Shown piece after piece: positions 1 to 8,657 of a DNA stretch of 64,000 bases; the first letter of the stretch is position 1; every line of letters begins with the position of its first letter. Location: positions 66,827,395 through 66,891,394 of the forward strand of contig OX243811.1 in the NCBI GenBank assembly GCA_945859605.1, written 5' to 3'. Source of the DNA: Lumbricus rubellus (Eukaryota > Annelida > Clitellata > Crassiclitellata > Lumbricidae). The notes under the pieces are model-generated. The model was not told the DNA's origin and made no database searches. It was given only the letters and a program-made list of their open reading frames with translations. Made by a program: the position numbers and the translations under genes.

Positions 1-232
1 CGACTAGGGCAATAGCCTGCCCCCGACTTAGTGCTTCATCCATTCCCGCATCCGGATTATTCGTTACAGACAGGCCTTTGATGCAGTTGCCATTCATATT
101 TAGATTCCCAGTCGCCGGATTTGCTCCATCCAACCTTAGAAAAGTACTGTTTACTTGGGACAGCGTAACGCCTCCTGCAATTATTCTTTGAGTAGATCCT
201 GAATCTGTATGTCCAAATTTATCAACAGGCAT
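1..232 (-). CDS. fibre-like protein, N-terminal part (second tandem copy, cut by window edge)
   Basis: The frame starts with ATG at 232-230 and stays open to position 1. Its first ~45 residues are nearly identical to those of the gene at 257-1006: both begin MPVDKFGHTDSGSTQR and share the NSTFLRLDGANPATG segment. After that the two diverge, with a shorter linker here. It is therefore a tandem paralogue of the neighbouring fibre-like gene. The conserved start followed by divergence fits a fixed attachment module with a variable distal part, as in viral and phage fibres; that role is inference. The C-terminal head lies outside the window. The upstream gap to the next gene is only 24 bases. Confidence 0.75.
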   Translation of the reverse strand, partial: MPVDKFGHTDSGSTQRIIAGGVTLSQVNSTFLRLDGANPATGNLNMNGNCIKGLSVTNNPDAGMDEALSRGQAIALV

Positions 233-256
233 TTTGAATATAATAATTTTTATTAA

Positions 257-1006
257 TTAGGGCCGTATGAATACCGCTGAAAAGTCTCTAGCTAATATGC
301 GCGTAGCGATAGATGAAAAAGCGTGTATGTTGAGGTAATCGAACTCGTCTAGAAAAACTACGGCACTACCGGTTGAATGGTTGTACGAACCTCCCGTAGC
401 CCCTCCACCCGCAATTTGCATGTACGACACCCCATTTTTATACAGGTGGACGGTGCCATACGCGGAATTACTATTGTTACAAAATTCTATGTACGCCGAA
501 ACGATATAGTACCCGGCTTTACTGGGGAAGAAAGAAGTCGTTCCGTTACCCTGTTCAATACCGTGTCTTGCGGTACCGCATCTTATTACGTCAAAAGTAA
601 CTGCAGTGTGAGTTCTAGCGAGTATAGCCTGTTGAGTTGAACTGTAAGCACTAACCGCGGGCCCTACCACCGTCGCCACTTTCGAAGTAAGTTGTTCATC
701 GACGTATTTCTTATTCGTCAAATGATTATTGTCGGTCGGAACGTCGTCGTGATTCCGCAGTAAATCTATTACTTGCCCCCGACTCACAGCCTCGTCTATT
801 CCCGCTTCCGGAGTATTCGCTGTATTCGTTGTATTCGTTGTAGGCAGACCTCTAATAGTATGGCCACTCATATTTAGATCTCCAGTCGCGGGGTTTGCTC
901 CATCCAGCCTTAGAAAAGTACTGTTTACTTGACTTTCAGTAACACCGCCAGCAATTACTCTTTGAGTAGATCCTGAATCTGTATGTCCAAATTTATCGAC
1001 AGGCAT
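257..1006 (-). CDS. fibre-like protein with C1q/TNF-like C-terminal head
   Basis: A 249-residue frame, intact. Residues 1-50 are the module shared with the upstream tandem copy. The middle part (about 55-115) has short repeated phrases typical of trimeric tail fibres, including a NKKYVDEQL segment. Residues ~120-249 resemble a C1q/TNF-type jelly roll: a beta-strand pattern with TFDV near the start, FFPSKAGYYIVSAYI in the middle and a LYKNG turn. Such heads trimerise and bind ligands, so a virion attachment role is likely but inferred. It lies 22 bases from the protease gene on the same strand. An A-rich leader precedes the ATG. No damage is visible in this copy. Confidence 0.75.
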   Translation of the reverse strand: MPVDKFGHTDSGSTQRVIAGGVTESQVNSTFLRLDGANPATGDLNMSGHTIRGLPTTNTTNTANTPEAGIDEAVSRGQVIDLLRNHDDVPTDNNHLTNKKYVDEQLTSKVATVVGPAVSAYSSTQQAILARTHTAVTFDVIRCGTARHGIEQGNGTTSFFPSKAGYYIVSAYIEFCNNSNSAYGTVHLYKNGVSYMQIAGGGATGGSYNHSTGSAVVFLDEFDYLNIHAFSSIATRILARDFSAVFIRP

Positions 1007-1028
1007 TTTTTACATCTGAATATAATTT

Positions 1029-1463
1029 TCAATGCAGGCTGTTTATAACTTCTTGAAAACTCACCCCATCTTTGCATGTTTTTTTCAGGACGTGCAGGCA
1101 TAGATGACCGCAAAACACTTCGTTGTCGGGCTGTACGCGTTCGCTATTGTAGTACACGGGACTCTGTAAATACTCTAGCAGTTCTGTAGGAGGGGGCAGG
1201 CCATAGCTGTCGAAATATATTTTATCCTTGCCGTTCTTAAAAAAAGCAACCCAGTGCGAGCCGGTTCCATTAGAATCGTCTAGATTCAATATCCCGCATT
1301 CAGTCCGTCTAGGTTTCTTCGGCAGCTCGTCTCTGAGAAATACTCCCCGGAAATTAGGGATATTGAGCTTTTTCGCGGCATCTAGTAGCTCAAAATTCGT
1401 CAACGGATGATTCGGGAGGACTACGCCTTCGACATTTATATTTTTCACAGTTGTATAGCTCAT
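1029..1463 (-). CDS. adenain-like cysteine protease (Polinton PRO)
   Basis: A 144-residue protein of the adenovirus protease (C5-like) fold, which matures virion proteins. The catalytic set can be placed: His70 in GSHWVAFF, Asp85 in IYFDSYG, Gln111, and Cys118 in the FCGHLC motif. The Gln-to-Cys spacing of seven matches the family rule, and the His-to-acid spacing (15) is close to it. An AAAATG start follows an ATATT stretch. The gene sits between the zinc-ribbon gene and the fibre genes, a normal context for Polinton morphogenesis genes. It is slightly shorter than typical family members, but no break is visible. Confidence 0.9.
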   Translation of the reverse strand: MSYTTVKNINVEGVVLPNHPLTNFELLDAAKKLNIPNFRGVFLRDELPKKPRRTECGILNLDDSNGTGSHWVAFFKNGKDKIYFDSYGLPPPTELLEYLQSPVYYNSERVQPDNEVFCGHLCLHVLKKTCKDGVSFQEVINSLH

Positions 1464-1485
1464 TTTAATATTTCATCTAGATGTT

Positions 1486-1815
1486 TCACAAACTAATGAG
1501 CTTTCGAGCTTCTACGCAGGCGAGATAATATTTATGTCTGCAATTTTTGCATTCATTCGCCTTTCCATCTTTTTGAAATCGATTGTTGACGTATTCCGAT
1601 ATGTTCTGATTTACCTTACACCGGCTGCAAACTTTTGTGTCTTTCGTCTCCCTAATTTCCTGTCTTGCGTATTTGTGTGCAAGCTCTTTCACTTTGGCAT
1701 TTTTACAAATTTTACAGCTGGGGTAATACCCGCTCTTCTGTGAGTTATCTTTGTGAAATTCGTCCAAGCTTTTTTCTATTTTGCATTTAGAACACACTTT
1801 TTTTGCCGCATCCAT
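1486..1815 (-). CDS. small double zinc-ribbon protein
   Basis: A 109-residue basic protein with two similar halves. Each has a CxxC pair, 22 residues, then a second CxxC pair: Cys8/11 with Cys34/37, and Cys63/66 with Cys89/92. The first half contains LDEFHKD and the second ISEYVNN at the same place, so the protein looks like an internal duplication of one treble-clef or ribbon unit. Such modules occur in HNH-related and nucleic-acid-binding proteins of large DNA viruses and Polintons. No HNH catalytic histidine is seen, so binding is more likely than cleavage (inference). It starts at an ATATAAAATG-like site found in front of several genes of this element. Confidence 0.65.
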   Translation of the reverse strand: MDAAKKVCSKCKIEKSLDEFHKDNSQKSGYYPSCKICKNAKVKELAHKYARQEIRETKDTKVCSRCKVNQNISEYVNNRFQKDGKANECKNCRHKYYLACVEARKLISL

Positions 1816-1831
1816 TTTATATTAGTGTAAA

Positions 1832-2395
1832 TTATTCTTTATTTTGTTTAGTTTTCAGCGTGTAGTGCCCATAGGCTAGGGTGTGGATCCCGTCGTCCAT
1901 TATTACTCTTTTGTCGTCGTCGGCGGACAGAGCTATTTTATTTACTTCTTCGGTGTAAATTTCATGACGATAGGATCGAATGACGTTCATCGCTCTCGAC
2001 TGTTGTCTTTTCGTAAACACGCAGTCTTTGTAATCTGCGTGAGTGATTGATTTCTTGACGACGTTCTTTTTCACACCTTTACATTTCTTGTAGTCTTCAC
2101 CCGCCATTTTGTAAGAGTACAACTTGGATCGCAGCCCGACAAATTCTTCAATCTGTTTTCCCGCGGCCTCGTCTTTGAACATACCAACCACTTTTTTATT
2201 TACACCGGTTTCTATGCCGGATGGGTGATCTCTCGGATAGTCTGAAGTATCGAACATACTTTGGACGTCGGGGGAAATATCTTTGTAGAAGTCTTCCGTT
2301 TTAATTTCATACGCCAAAGAATCAGTATCGGTGAATAATAGCTTGGCCCTATCTCCGTACTTGGCCTTGATGTAATTATAATGAAAATCATACAT
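1832..2395 (-). CDS. DNA polymerase B, C-terminal fragment (after frameshift)
   Basis: This frame carries the end of the polymerase begun at 5709. It contains motif C of family B polymerases as LLFTDTDSLAYE (about residues 18-30), with the two metal-binding aspartates, followed by the thumb region to a stop near 1832. The ATG at 2395 is probably only an internal methionine of the former full-length protein. The larger frame ends at 2413, just upstream, so the two pieces are one gene broken by a small insertion or deletion in about 2410-2430. Without motif C the larger piece could not polymerise DNA. Whether recoding could bypass the break cannot be judged from sequence. Confidence 0.85.
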   Translation of the reverse strand: MYDFHYNYIKAKYGDRAKLLFTDTDSLAYEIKTEDFYKDISPDVQSMFDTSDYPRDHPSGIETGVNKKVVGMFKDEAAGKQIEEFVGLRSKLYSYKMAGEDYKKCKGVKKNVVKKSITHADYKDCVFTKRQQSRAMNVIRSYRHEIYTEEVNKIALSADDDKRVIMDDGIHTLAYGHYTLKTKQNKE

Positions 2396-2412
2396 GAGCG
2401 TCTTACTGACAT

Positions 2413-5400
2413 CTAATATAGCCTACACATCCCTAGATATATCGGCTTGTTGTAAAACAACTTGGTCTTTTTCATGTGAACGTTGATGAGGTTTTCGTCA
2501 AAAATCGTTCGTCTGTCGTAATTAGTTTTCGCGGCTAGCTTGATAGCTTCCTTCTCATCACTCACCAATCGTATGTCAACTCGATTCTCGATAGCTTCCA
2601 ATGTTTTACCGAAAACGCTATTGTTCATCAGTTTGAAAAAGTCTTTCTCAAAATCGTTCGTAGCTTTCGTTCTCAGGTTTGTATTCAGATCGATATACTT
2701 TTTCAGCCAGGCACTTTCTTCAAATTTTATTCCTCGATGTATTTTTACGATTTTCAATCCGAGACGTTCGTACAATTTTAAATTTCCGTAATGAACGACG
2801 TACTTCTTTTTGTCGTTCAAGTTTGGAATGAGTTTCGCTACATTCGATCCCGCGGGTTTTACACTCTCTGGAGCTAGAGGATAATCATTATGCAGGTCGT
2901 GCAATTCCTTCGGATATTCTAAGTCGACTTCTAACACACATCCCACTCCATCTCGTTCGGTAATGTTTCTCCAATCAGTCAATTCGCCATCGTTCATCCA
3001 TTCGAACCCGTGAGTTGGTAACGGTTTGCTCATCGCCCATCCGTACAAGTTGTTCGCGTCCAAGTATGGAATGAATACTGAATGTTGGGTGGGATTGAAA
3101 GCTTCTCCCATGTACTCGTTGTTCGCTTTCGCGTATCGGTGGGAAATCGTGCTGACACCTCCCCGTATTCCCTGCTTGATCATCAGTAACATATCGTAGT
3201 CACTCAACAACTCCAACTCTACACCAGTCGTCTTCAACGCCGCTTCCCATGCAAGTCCTGGGCTAGTGTAGTACCACGCAGGATCTAGGTTGTAGTGCTT
3301 CATACAGACGTCTCTGAAGTTTTCGAACACATCCGCTAATAATAGAACATCCGATAAATTGTACAAGTCATGATATTGACGTAATGTTTTGCATTCAAAT
3401 TTGTCCCATACCGTTTTCGCGTGCGCGTAATCTTTTTCGCTGATACCCGAATCGGTTAGTTTTGAATAGAAGGCATGCTTCGATGGTAATTCGGTTTCGT
3501 TTAATCTTTCAACACCGTCGACGTAATCATATGGGTAAACGCCTTTTCTGAGTAAAAGATCCAGCTTCTCACCTTCAAAAAATTTCCCTAAATTCTTGCA
3601 CTGATCTTTCTGAAGATTTTTCGATAACACGTCGAGACTCTGGGGCATGAATCTAAGACTATCGATGAAACGTAATTCGCGCTTGACTTCTCTCTCTTTT
3701 CCATCTGCATCTACAAACTTATCGACGACGACCTCTCTGCTGAATGAGATATACTTTTCTTCGTTGCAGGGAATGCATTTGATTTTCTCGCCGTGTTCAC
3801 CTCGTAATTTCTTGATAAATAAATGGCTGTCATAACCGGTCAAATTGTGAAATACGACGGGGAAGAACTTGGGGACTTTGTATTTCAGATTACAAAGGTT
3901 GTGAGCGGCACCTCTAAATTTTCCAGTCAAATGACAGTGATCTCGAACCGGTTTTTCTTCGCCTATAAATTCTCGTTCGCATATATGGCAAACAGTAGCC
4001 GAGTCGAAGAGCCCCTGCTCTTTCTTGCCGAATATCATCTTCTTGGGGAATTTGAACTCGTTGTATATTCGTTTTACATTTTCTTCGATAGAGTCTATGA
4101 ATAACTGAGCAACATCATCGTCTTCGTTTTCAGCTGTAAAACGCACCGGCTCTTGGGAATAAACATCATCGTCGAAGTATTTCAAATGATAACAAAACGA
4201 GCTGGGCGTATGTTTTTGATACTTGTTGGTGTAAGACGTGCTAGGAACGGGCTGACATGTACCGATAGGTTTGATGAACGATTCAAAGTCGGCAAAATAC
4301 AAAAACGGTACACGCATCTTTCTATAGTAATGTGTAAAACTTAGCATAGTCCCAGGTTCTGGAAGTTCTATTCGTTGGGCGTCCTGCTGCGAACAGTACT
4401 CAGTATGTTTGTGAAGCGATTCTTTTCTACTGAACCCTATCAAGCATCTTTTGCAATAGTACATCGATGTAGTAGTATTTTCTGTTTTCACCGCCATCAG
4501 TCTATTGAAATTCCTGATCCAACAATAATGCTTCTTTTCTCCATCAGAAATGAGTAATAGATCTACACACCTATCATTCTCATGCTTTGATATATATAGT
4601 GGGAATACATTCACATCTTTCTCATAACCAAAAACATTAACACTAATATTATTATTTCGCTCAAACTTACTCAGCACATTAGCATCCGCTGCTACAGGGA
4701 ATTCAATACCAGACCAATTGAGTTCCTCAGACTGTCTTATTAATTCCTTCGTAATTCTCTCCGGGTGTTCTTCAACGGGGTTTACAGCTCTCGCTACACA
4801 CCACTTGAAGCATTCCTCATCTTTGTTCTTCATATTAATAATAGCCTTTTTATTCGCTAAATAATCTGGAAGTGGAATGTAGGAACTACCTTTCAATGGT
4901 TTATATACCACTGTATCGATATCCAACTTCAAAACGGTTTTGAATCTCCAATTACTCCCCCGCATCTGAAAACTTGCCATGCTCTCCTTAATTTTATCCG
5001 CTGCGTTGGTATATATTTCTCTCACATCGGTTGCTTCTAAAATAATATCACTCTTTGATTTGAAATTAGGCTCAGCCGTTACTACTTCACCGGTTTTCAT
5101 ATCTACTTTCTCCATTTCGCACATGAGATCGAGTTGAACTTTTACCCCCCGATTTTTCGCTAGCAGCCTAACTACCTGCGGTCTTACAGCCTTGAGAAAA
5201 GTTGCAACATCGATCCTGCTGTTGCCATCGATCGTGTATCTTTTTGTAAACCCTTTGATCGCCGTCGCAGTCTCTCGAAGTTTGAACCTATGAATGGGCG
5301 GTTTTATTTGCGGAGGTAGCCGACTAATCTCGCTAGTCAGCCAATCCGAAAAAACTATTTTATTTTTCCCCGGATGCAAAAATTTCCAAGTAGTAGTCAA

Positions 5401-5709
5401 GAATGCCGTAAGTTCCGCTTTTGCTAATCTCGAGTATCCTCGCACACCTCTCTTTTTTGCAATTTCTCGCAATTCTCGCACAGTGGCGGGAGTATGCGCT
5501 TGTGCTTTGTTGACCTGAGCCCGAGCGCCTAGTCGATCTCCCTGCGATATGAACGCTATGAGTTCCGCTTTTCGCAAACTCGAGTATCCTCTTTGTCCTC
5601 TCTGTTTAGGAATTTGTCGTAATTCTTTCAGATTATACGATGAGTAGTCCATTTTATATTGGGATCTCCTGTCTTTAGGTCGAGCCGTATATTCCATTTT
5701 TTCAGTCAT
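2413..5709 (-). CDS. protein-primed family B DNA polymerase (Polinton PolB), lacking motif C
   Basis: A 1098-residue frame. In order: two SAP-like repeats (about 25-56 and 76-107, pattern LREIAKKRGVRGYSRL); a C2H2-like finger (~418-438, CKRC...HKHTEYC); exonuclease motif I (YFADFESF, ~472); an inserted His-Cys box like endonuclease VII (~573-607, CHIC...RDHCHLTGKFRG...CN); Exo II (FHNLTGYDSH, ~618); Exo III (YNLSDVLLLAD, ~780); polymerase motif A (YLDANNLYGWAM, ~880); and motif B (KLMNNSVFGKT, ~1025). It stops before motif C, which is in the next frame (1832-2395). The gene replicates Polinton DNA by protein priming. There is a possible second start at 5652-5650. The frame is otherwise clean over 3.3 kb, so the break looks recent. 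Confidence 0.95.
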   Translation of the reverse strand: MTEKMEYTARPKDRRSQYKMDYSSYNLKELRQIPKQRGQRGYSSLRKAELIAFISQGDRLGARAQVNKAQAHTPATVRELREIAKKRGVRGYSRLAKAELTAFLTTTWKFLHPGKNKIVFSDWLTSEISRLPPQIKPPIHRFKLRETATAIKGFTKRYTIDGNSRIDVATFLKAVRPQVVRLLAKNRGVKVQLDLMCEMEKVDMKTGEVVTAEPNFKSKSDIILEATDVREIYTNAADKIKESMASFQMRGSNWRFKTVLKLDIDTVVYKPLKGSSYIPLPDYLANKKAIINMKNKDEECFKWCVARAVNPVEEHPERITKELIRQSEELNWSGIEFPVAADANVLSKFERNNNISVNVFGYEKDVNVFPLYISKHENDRCVDLLLISDGEKKHYCWIRNFNRLMAVKTENTTTSMYYCKRCLIGFSRKESLHKHTEYCSQQDAQRIELPEPGTMLSFTHYYRKMRVPFLYFADFESFIKPIGTCQPVPSTSYTNKYQKHTPSSFCYHLKYFDDDVYSQEPVRFTAENEDDDVAQLFIDSIEENVKRIYNEFKFPKKMIFGKKEQGLFDSATVCHICEREFIGEEKPVRDHCHLTGKFRGAAHNLCNLKYKVPKFFPVVFHNLTGYDSHLFIKKLRGEHGEKIKCIPCNEEKYISFSREVVVDKFVDADGKEREVKRELRFIDSLRFMPQSLDVLSKNLQKDQCKNLGKFFEGEKLDLLLRKGVYPYDYVDGVERLNETELPSKHAFYSKLTDSGISEKDYAHAKTVWDKFECKTLRQYHDLYNLSDVLLLADVFENFRDVCMKHYNLDPAWYYTSPGLAWEAALKTTGVELELLSDYDMLLMIKQGIRGGVSTISHRYAKANNEYMGEAFNPTQHSVFIPYLDANNLYGWAMSKPLPTHGFEWMNDGELTDWRNITERDGVGCVLEVDLEYPKELHDLHNDYPLAPESVKPAGSNVAKLIPNLNDKKKYVVHYGNLKLYERLGLKIVKIHRGIKFEESAWLKKYIDLNTNLRTKATNDFEKDFFKLMNNSVFGKTLEAIENRVDIRLVSDEKEAIKLAAKTNYDRRTIFDENLINVHMKKTKLFYNKPIYLGMCRLY

Positions 5710-5717
5710 TTTATATA
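5707..5717 (-). promoter_or_regulatory. TATATAAAATG start-site motif of PolB
   Basis: Read on the minus strand, the PolB ATG is immediately preceded by TATATAAA. The same ATATAAAATG string occurs at an in-frame methionine 19 codons downstream (5650-5659) and before the zinc-ribbon gene (~1813). Looser A/T-rich versions precede the protease and fibre genes. A TATA-like sequence fused to the ATG would mean very short leaders, or a translation or late-promoter signal of the element. This is inference from position and recurrence only. Confidence 0.4.
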
Positions 5718-5798
5718 CGCCAGAGAAATTTTTTTTTTAACTTTTTAACTTTTTTACTTTTTTTACTTTTTTACGACAGACGCCGAATTTGAAAAAGT

Positions 5799-5927
5799 AA
5801 GGCTATATTGGTCAAACTGCGCGGGCACTCAGTTTTTTTAGGCTGGTATTGGTCAAATGGACGAAAGTCAAGGCTATACTGGTCAGATTGGACGAAAGTC
5901 AAGGCTATACTGGTCGAATGTCCGAGC
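5799..5927. repeat. short direct repeats near the Polinton right end
   Basis: Four imperfect copies of a unit beginning AAGGCTATACTGGTC start at about 5799, 5839, 5870 and 5901. The last three are spaced 31 bases apart and share GACGAAAGTC at their ends. They follow a T-rich tract with repeated ACTTTTTT (5727-5775). Polinton terminal inverted repeats often carry such subterminal repeats, so this may be the inner or outer part of the terminal repeat. The partner copy is outside the window. Confidence 0.6.
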
Positions 5928-5930
5928 TTG

Positions 5931-8657
5931 CTACATTCTGTTCTACTGAGAGGATCATCTGTTTTGGCATTTTTTGTAGGGCCTATCAGACCGCGATTAT
6001 AAGATAACTTAGCCTAATCTTGAACAGCTGCTGCTTCTTAAAGAAAATTAAATCAACATTTTCTGACGCAATTATGCACACAAAAAAAGGCATGCGATTC
6101 CTGCCTGAGTTTTAAAATTCTAATTATCTTTTCCTTCGATCTTGAATTAAGCCATCTCTACGGAGGGATCAGCCACCGAAAGTGTACTCGGATCTATAGA
6201 GAAAAATTGGAGCAAAATTTGTACAGCCCTATGCCCTTCTTGACGTCAAGTTGTCAACCCTTTTTTCGGTGTGAAACCTAGCCTTTGGTGCTTGCACCTA
6301 CTCGCAAGGCAGCGATGGCTTCAATCTTATTTAAAGGCGGCCTATACTCGCCTTGTCGCAGGGCCGTCGTAGGGCACATGCAGCTTTTCTCACAGGACGT
6401 TGTGCCGCCCACGTCCCATATAGGCCTAGGCTACTGCGCCCTGGTAGCCTTGCCGCTGTTTTCCGCGACTGCTTGTTCGTCAGGTTTGACCCTGCTTATT
6501 TCGCAGCTATAGCCTCTATAATCTAGAGGTCGTTTCACTATCCGCCACCTGTGGACGCGTGAGATATAAAAGTAGCCTAGCTACAGCTCGATCTGCCACA
6601 CAAGTAGGCCTACAGCGCTCTGCCACACAGATAATTCTAATTATTTAGGCCCTTAAATAATTTGTAATAGATTTAATTCTACGAAATTTTTAGTTTCCAG
6701 GCTTCTGCAGATTTGCATAGTGATTGGTCATTTGTTATTCATTTGCTATAGGCCTACTGTGAGCAGCTGCACAGCATAAAAAAAATTATAGGCCTGCTGT
6801 AGTAGTAGCAAAAAATGTTGAAAAATCTCATATTCTTACGACTATAGTCGTAGACTATATGATGCTTGGTAGTGGTAGGCCTATTATTACTATTTTCGTG
6901 TAAAGCATAATAATAATAATTTATTGTTTGTAATAATAATAATAATTATATTAAATGCCAAATAATTAATGTCAAGGACGCTTAATTCCGCTTCTAATAT
7001 TTAGCTAGTCATGGTTGTAATGGCGATTGCATGCTGATGTGTTGCTTATTAATCGTAAGTCATTGTTTTTAATTAATTCTTAAGCTATTCTTTTATTTCA
7101 ACAACTTGACAATTTATGACTTTGAAATCTATAGAAATCTGAAGAATGTTGTGCATGACCGTTCAGCTCAGCAGAAAATTGCGAAGTGAATGTTTATAGT
7201 TTCATTACAACTGTAAGCTTATTACAGTGCTCAGCAGACATTATCGGCTCTAAAGTGACGTTGTGTCTGACGGTGGGAGTTTATTGTCATATAAACATTA
7301 TGTGTTACGGATAGTTTATGAAGAGCAAATGGTGGTTACATCAGGAATGCTTCAAGATGTTGTTAATCATCTTAGTAGTTTATGGTATAGATTGGAGACA
7401 TCCGGGATTTGCGTGTAGGCTAGTGCCTTACGCTTTAGCTCTTGAGTAGCGCTTTGACTATATATATTTTGAGTTAATTACCTTTAGTTCGGCGCAAATT
7501 TATATGGAGGGCTATATGTGTTAAAAGAGCTATGAAAAAAACTGTATGGGCTGAAATGCGTAAAACTCCATTTTTGTCTATTGATTTTGCTAGTTTGTCT
7601 GGGTGTTGGGATTAGCAGCTAGGATTGTTTAAGTGACCACCATCATCTTTTCTGGTTGATATGTGAAGTGCACTCGAATTCCTGAAACCCAAATCCCCAA
7701 AAATGTTTAAACTATTCAAAAGCTCGATTCGCCGATTATAGAAAGCAGCTGAACTTTCAAAAATTGTTTAAGAGTTAAATTACGTAGATGATGTAAGGGT
7801 CCTGTTAGTATTGTTGATAGCGAAATCATGTGATTGTGTAAAAACAGATTTTGGAGACATGATTCGTTTCGGGGATTTGGGCCACACCCAATATTTACTG
7901 GCCATATTTGGTGGTTATTGGTTGCCTCCAGGCCCCCCTCCATTGTGACCCTACTAAACTTTCATTTTGGAATGCAAAATGGTACTATTTGCCTCATTAA
8001 TTGCTCTCTTATAACAGTAAATTGGTATTATGTTGTTATCTGCAATACACCAGTGACATTTAACACGTTGGCCGCGAAGGACATGTTAACACGTCCCTTA
8101 TTGAGTCATTTAACACAGCAAATCAGCGGCCAGCTTGTTAAAGACATTCATGGAATTTCTAAATTTGGGACAATATTTAAGAAACTGACCTGAATAGCTG
8201 TGCGGAAAGTTTCTTCAATGCAGACGTTGTAGGGTGATTACTAAGCTTCAGTGATGTTTTACTTTGAGAAATAATTTTCGTTTTGCTTTTTCAGTTAATT
8301 CGTCGTCGATATCAGTTCTATTTTTTTTTCTTTAAATAATTTTGATTACAGTTAGTTATTCTTAACGGAAATCAATATTTTTAGTTCTAATTTTACTTAG
8401 CATTAATAAATAATGCCAAGCATCTACATATACAATATGGCCTCCAAAACTTGGGTACAATAATGTGCTTCAACCTACCCTAACCCTAGTTAACCATAGC
8501 CTTAACTCTGGCCAAGCTTAGCCATGACCCTAATTAAAGACCTTAACCCTATAAATGGTTATAAACCTTGAGGATTCATTTTAGTCTTACCTTTGAGTTT
8601 TTCGTTCTTTTCTTTGTTACAGAGGTTCTTAAATTTTCCTGCAAATCGCTGTAACGC
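5931..8657. other. spacer between Polinton and SDR gene
   Basis: No gene was recognised. Four exact TAGGCCTA palindromes lie between 6421 and 6883. A TATA-like ATATAAAAG at about 6563 follows a CACCTG E-box and could be a core promoter, but no matching transcript start or ORF is evident. AT-rich simple sequence fills 6905-6970. Near 8484 there are two telomere-like CCCTAA units, too few to be an interstitial telomere. A possible splice acceptor (TTTGTTACAG, ending near 8620) precedes the SDR start codon, so an untranslated first exon may lie in this stretch. Confidence 0.5.

Larger units (their letters stand above)
1..5930 (-). mobile_element. Polinton/Maverick (adintovirus-like) element, right part only
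   Basis: Six consecutive minus-strand reading frames with short gaps encode a fibre-like pair, an adenovirus-type cysteine protease, a zinc-ribbon protein and a protein-primed family B DNA polymerase. Protease plus PolB together is the established signature of Polinton/Maverick elements and the related adintoviruses. Integrase, packaging ATPase and capsid genes are not in view and would lie left of position 1. The right border is not proven. I place it near 5930, after a T-rich tract (5727-5775) and a short direct-repeat block, because beyond that the sequence looks like host spacer. The left inverted repeat is outside the window, so no terminal repeats or target duplication could be checked. 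The broken polymerase argues for an inactive copy. Confidence 0.85.

Noticed and set aside
1228..5518. Several plus-strand frames of 60-93 codons opposite the Polinton genes
   Set aside because: Antisense shadows of conserved minus-strand genes.
5808..6002. Plus-strand open frame through the 31-bp repeats
   Set aside because: It is produced by the repeats at the Polinton end, on the opposite strand from the element's genes.
6285..6512. 75-codon open frame on the plus strand
   Set aside because: No recognisable motif, no splice or promoter support beyond a TATA-like word downstream of it, and no homologous pattern. Probably chance.
8480..8540. Telomere-like CCCTAACCC sequence
   Set aside because: Only two units; the rest (CTAGTTAACC, CTTAACTCTGGCC) departs from the telomere repeat.
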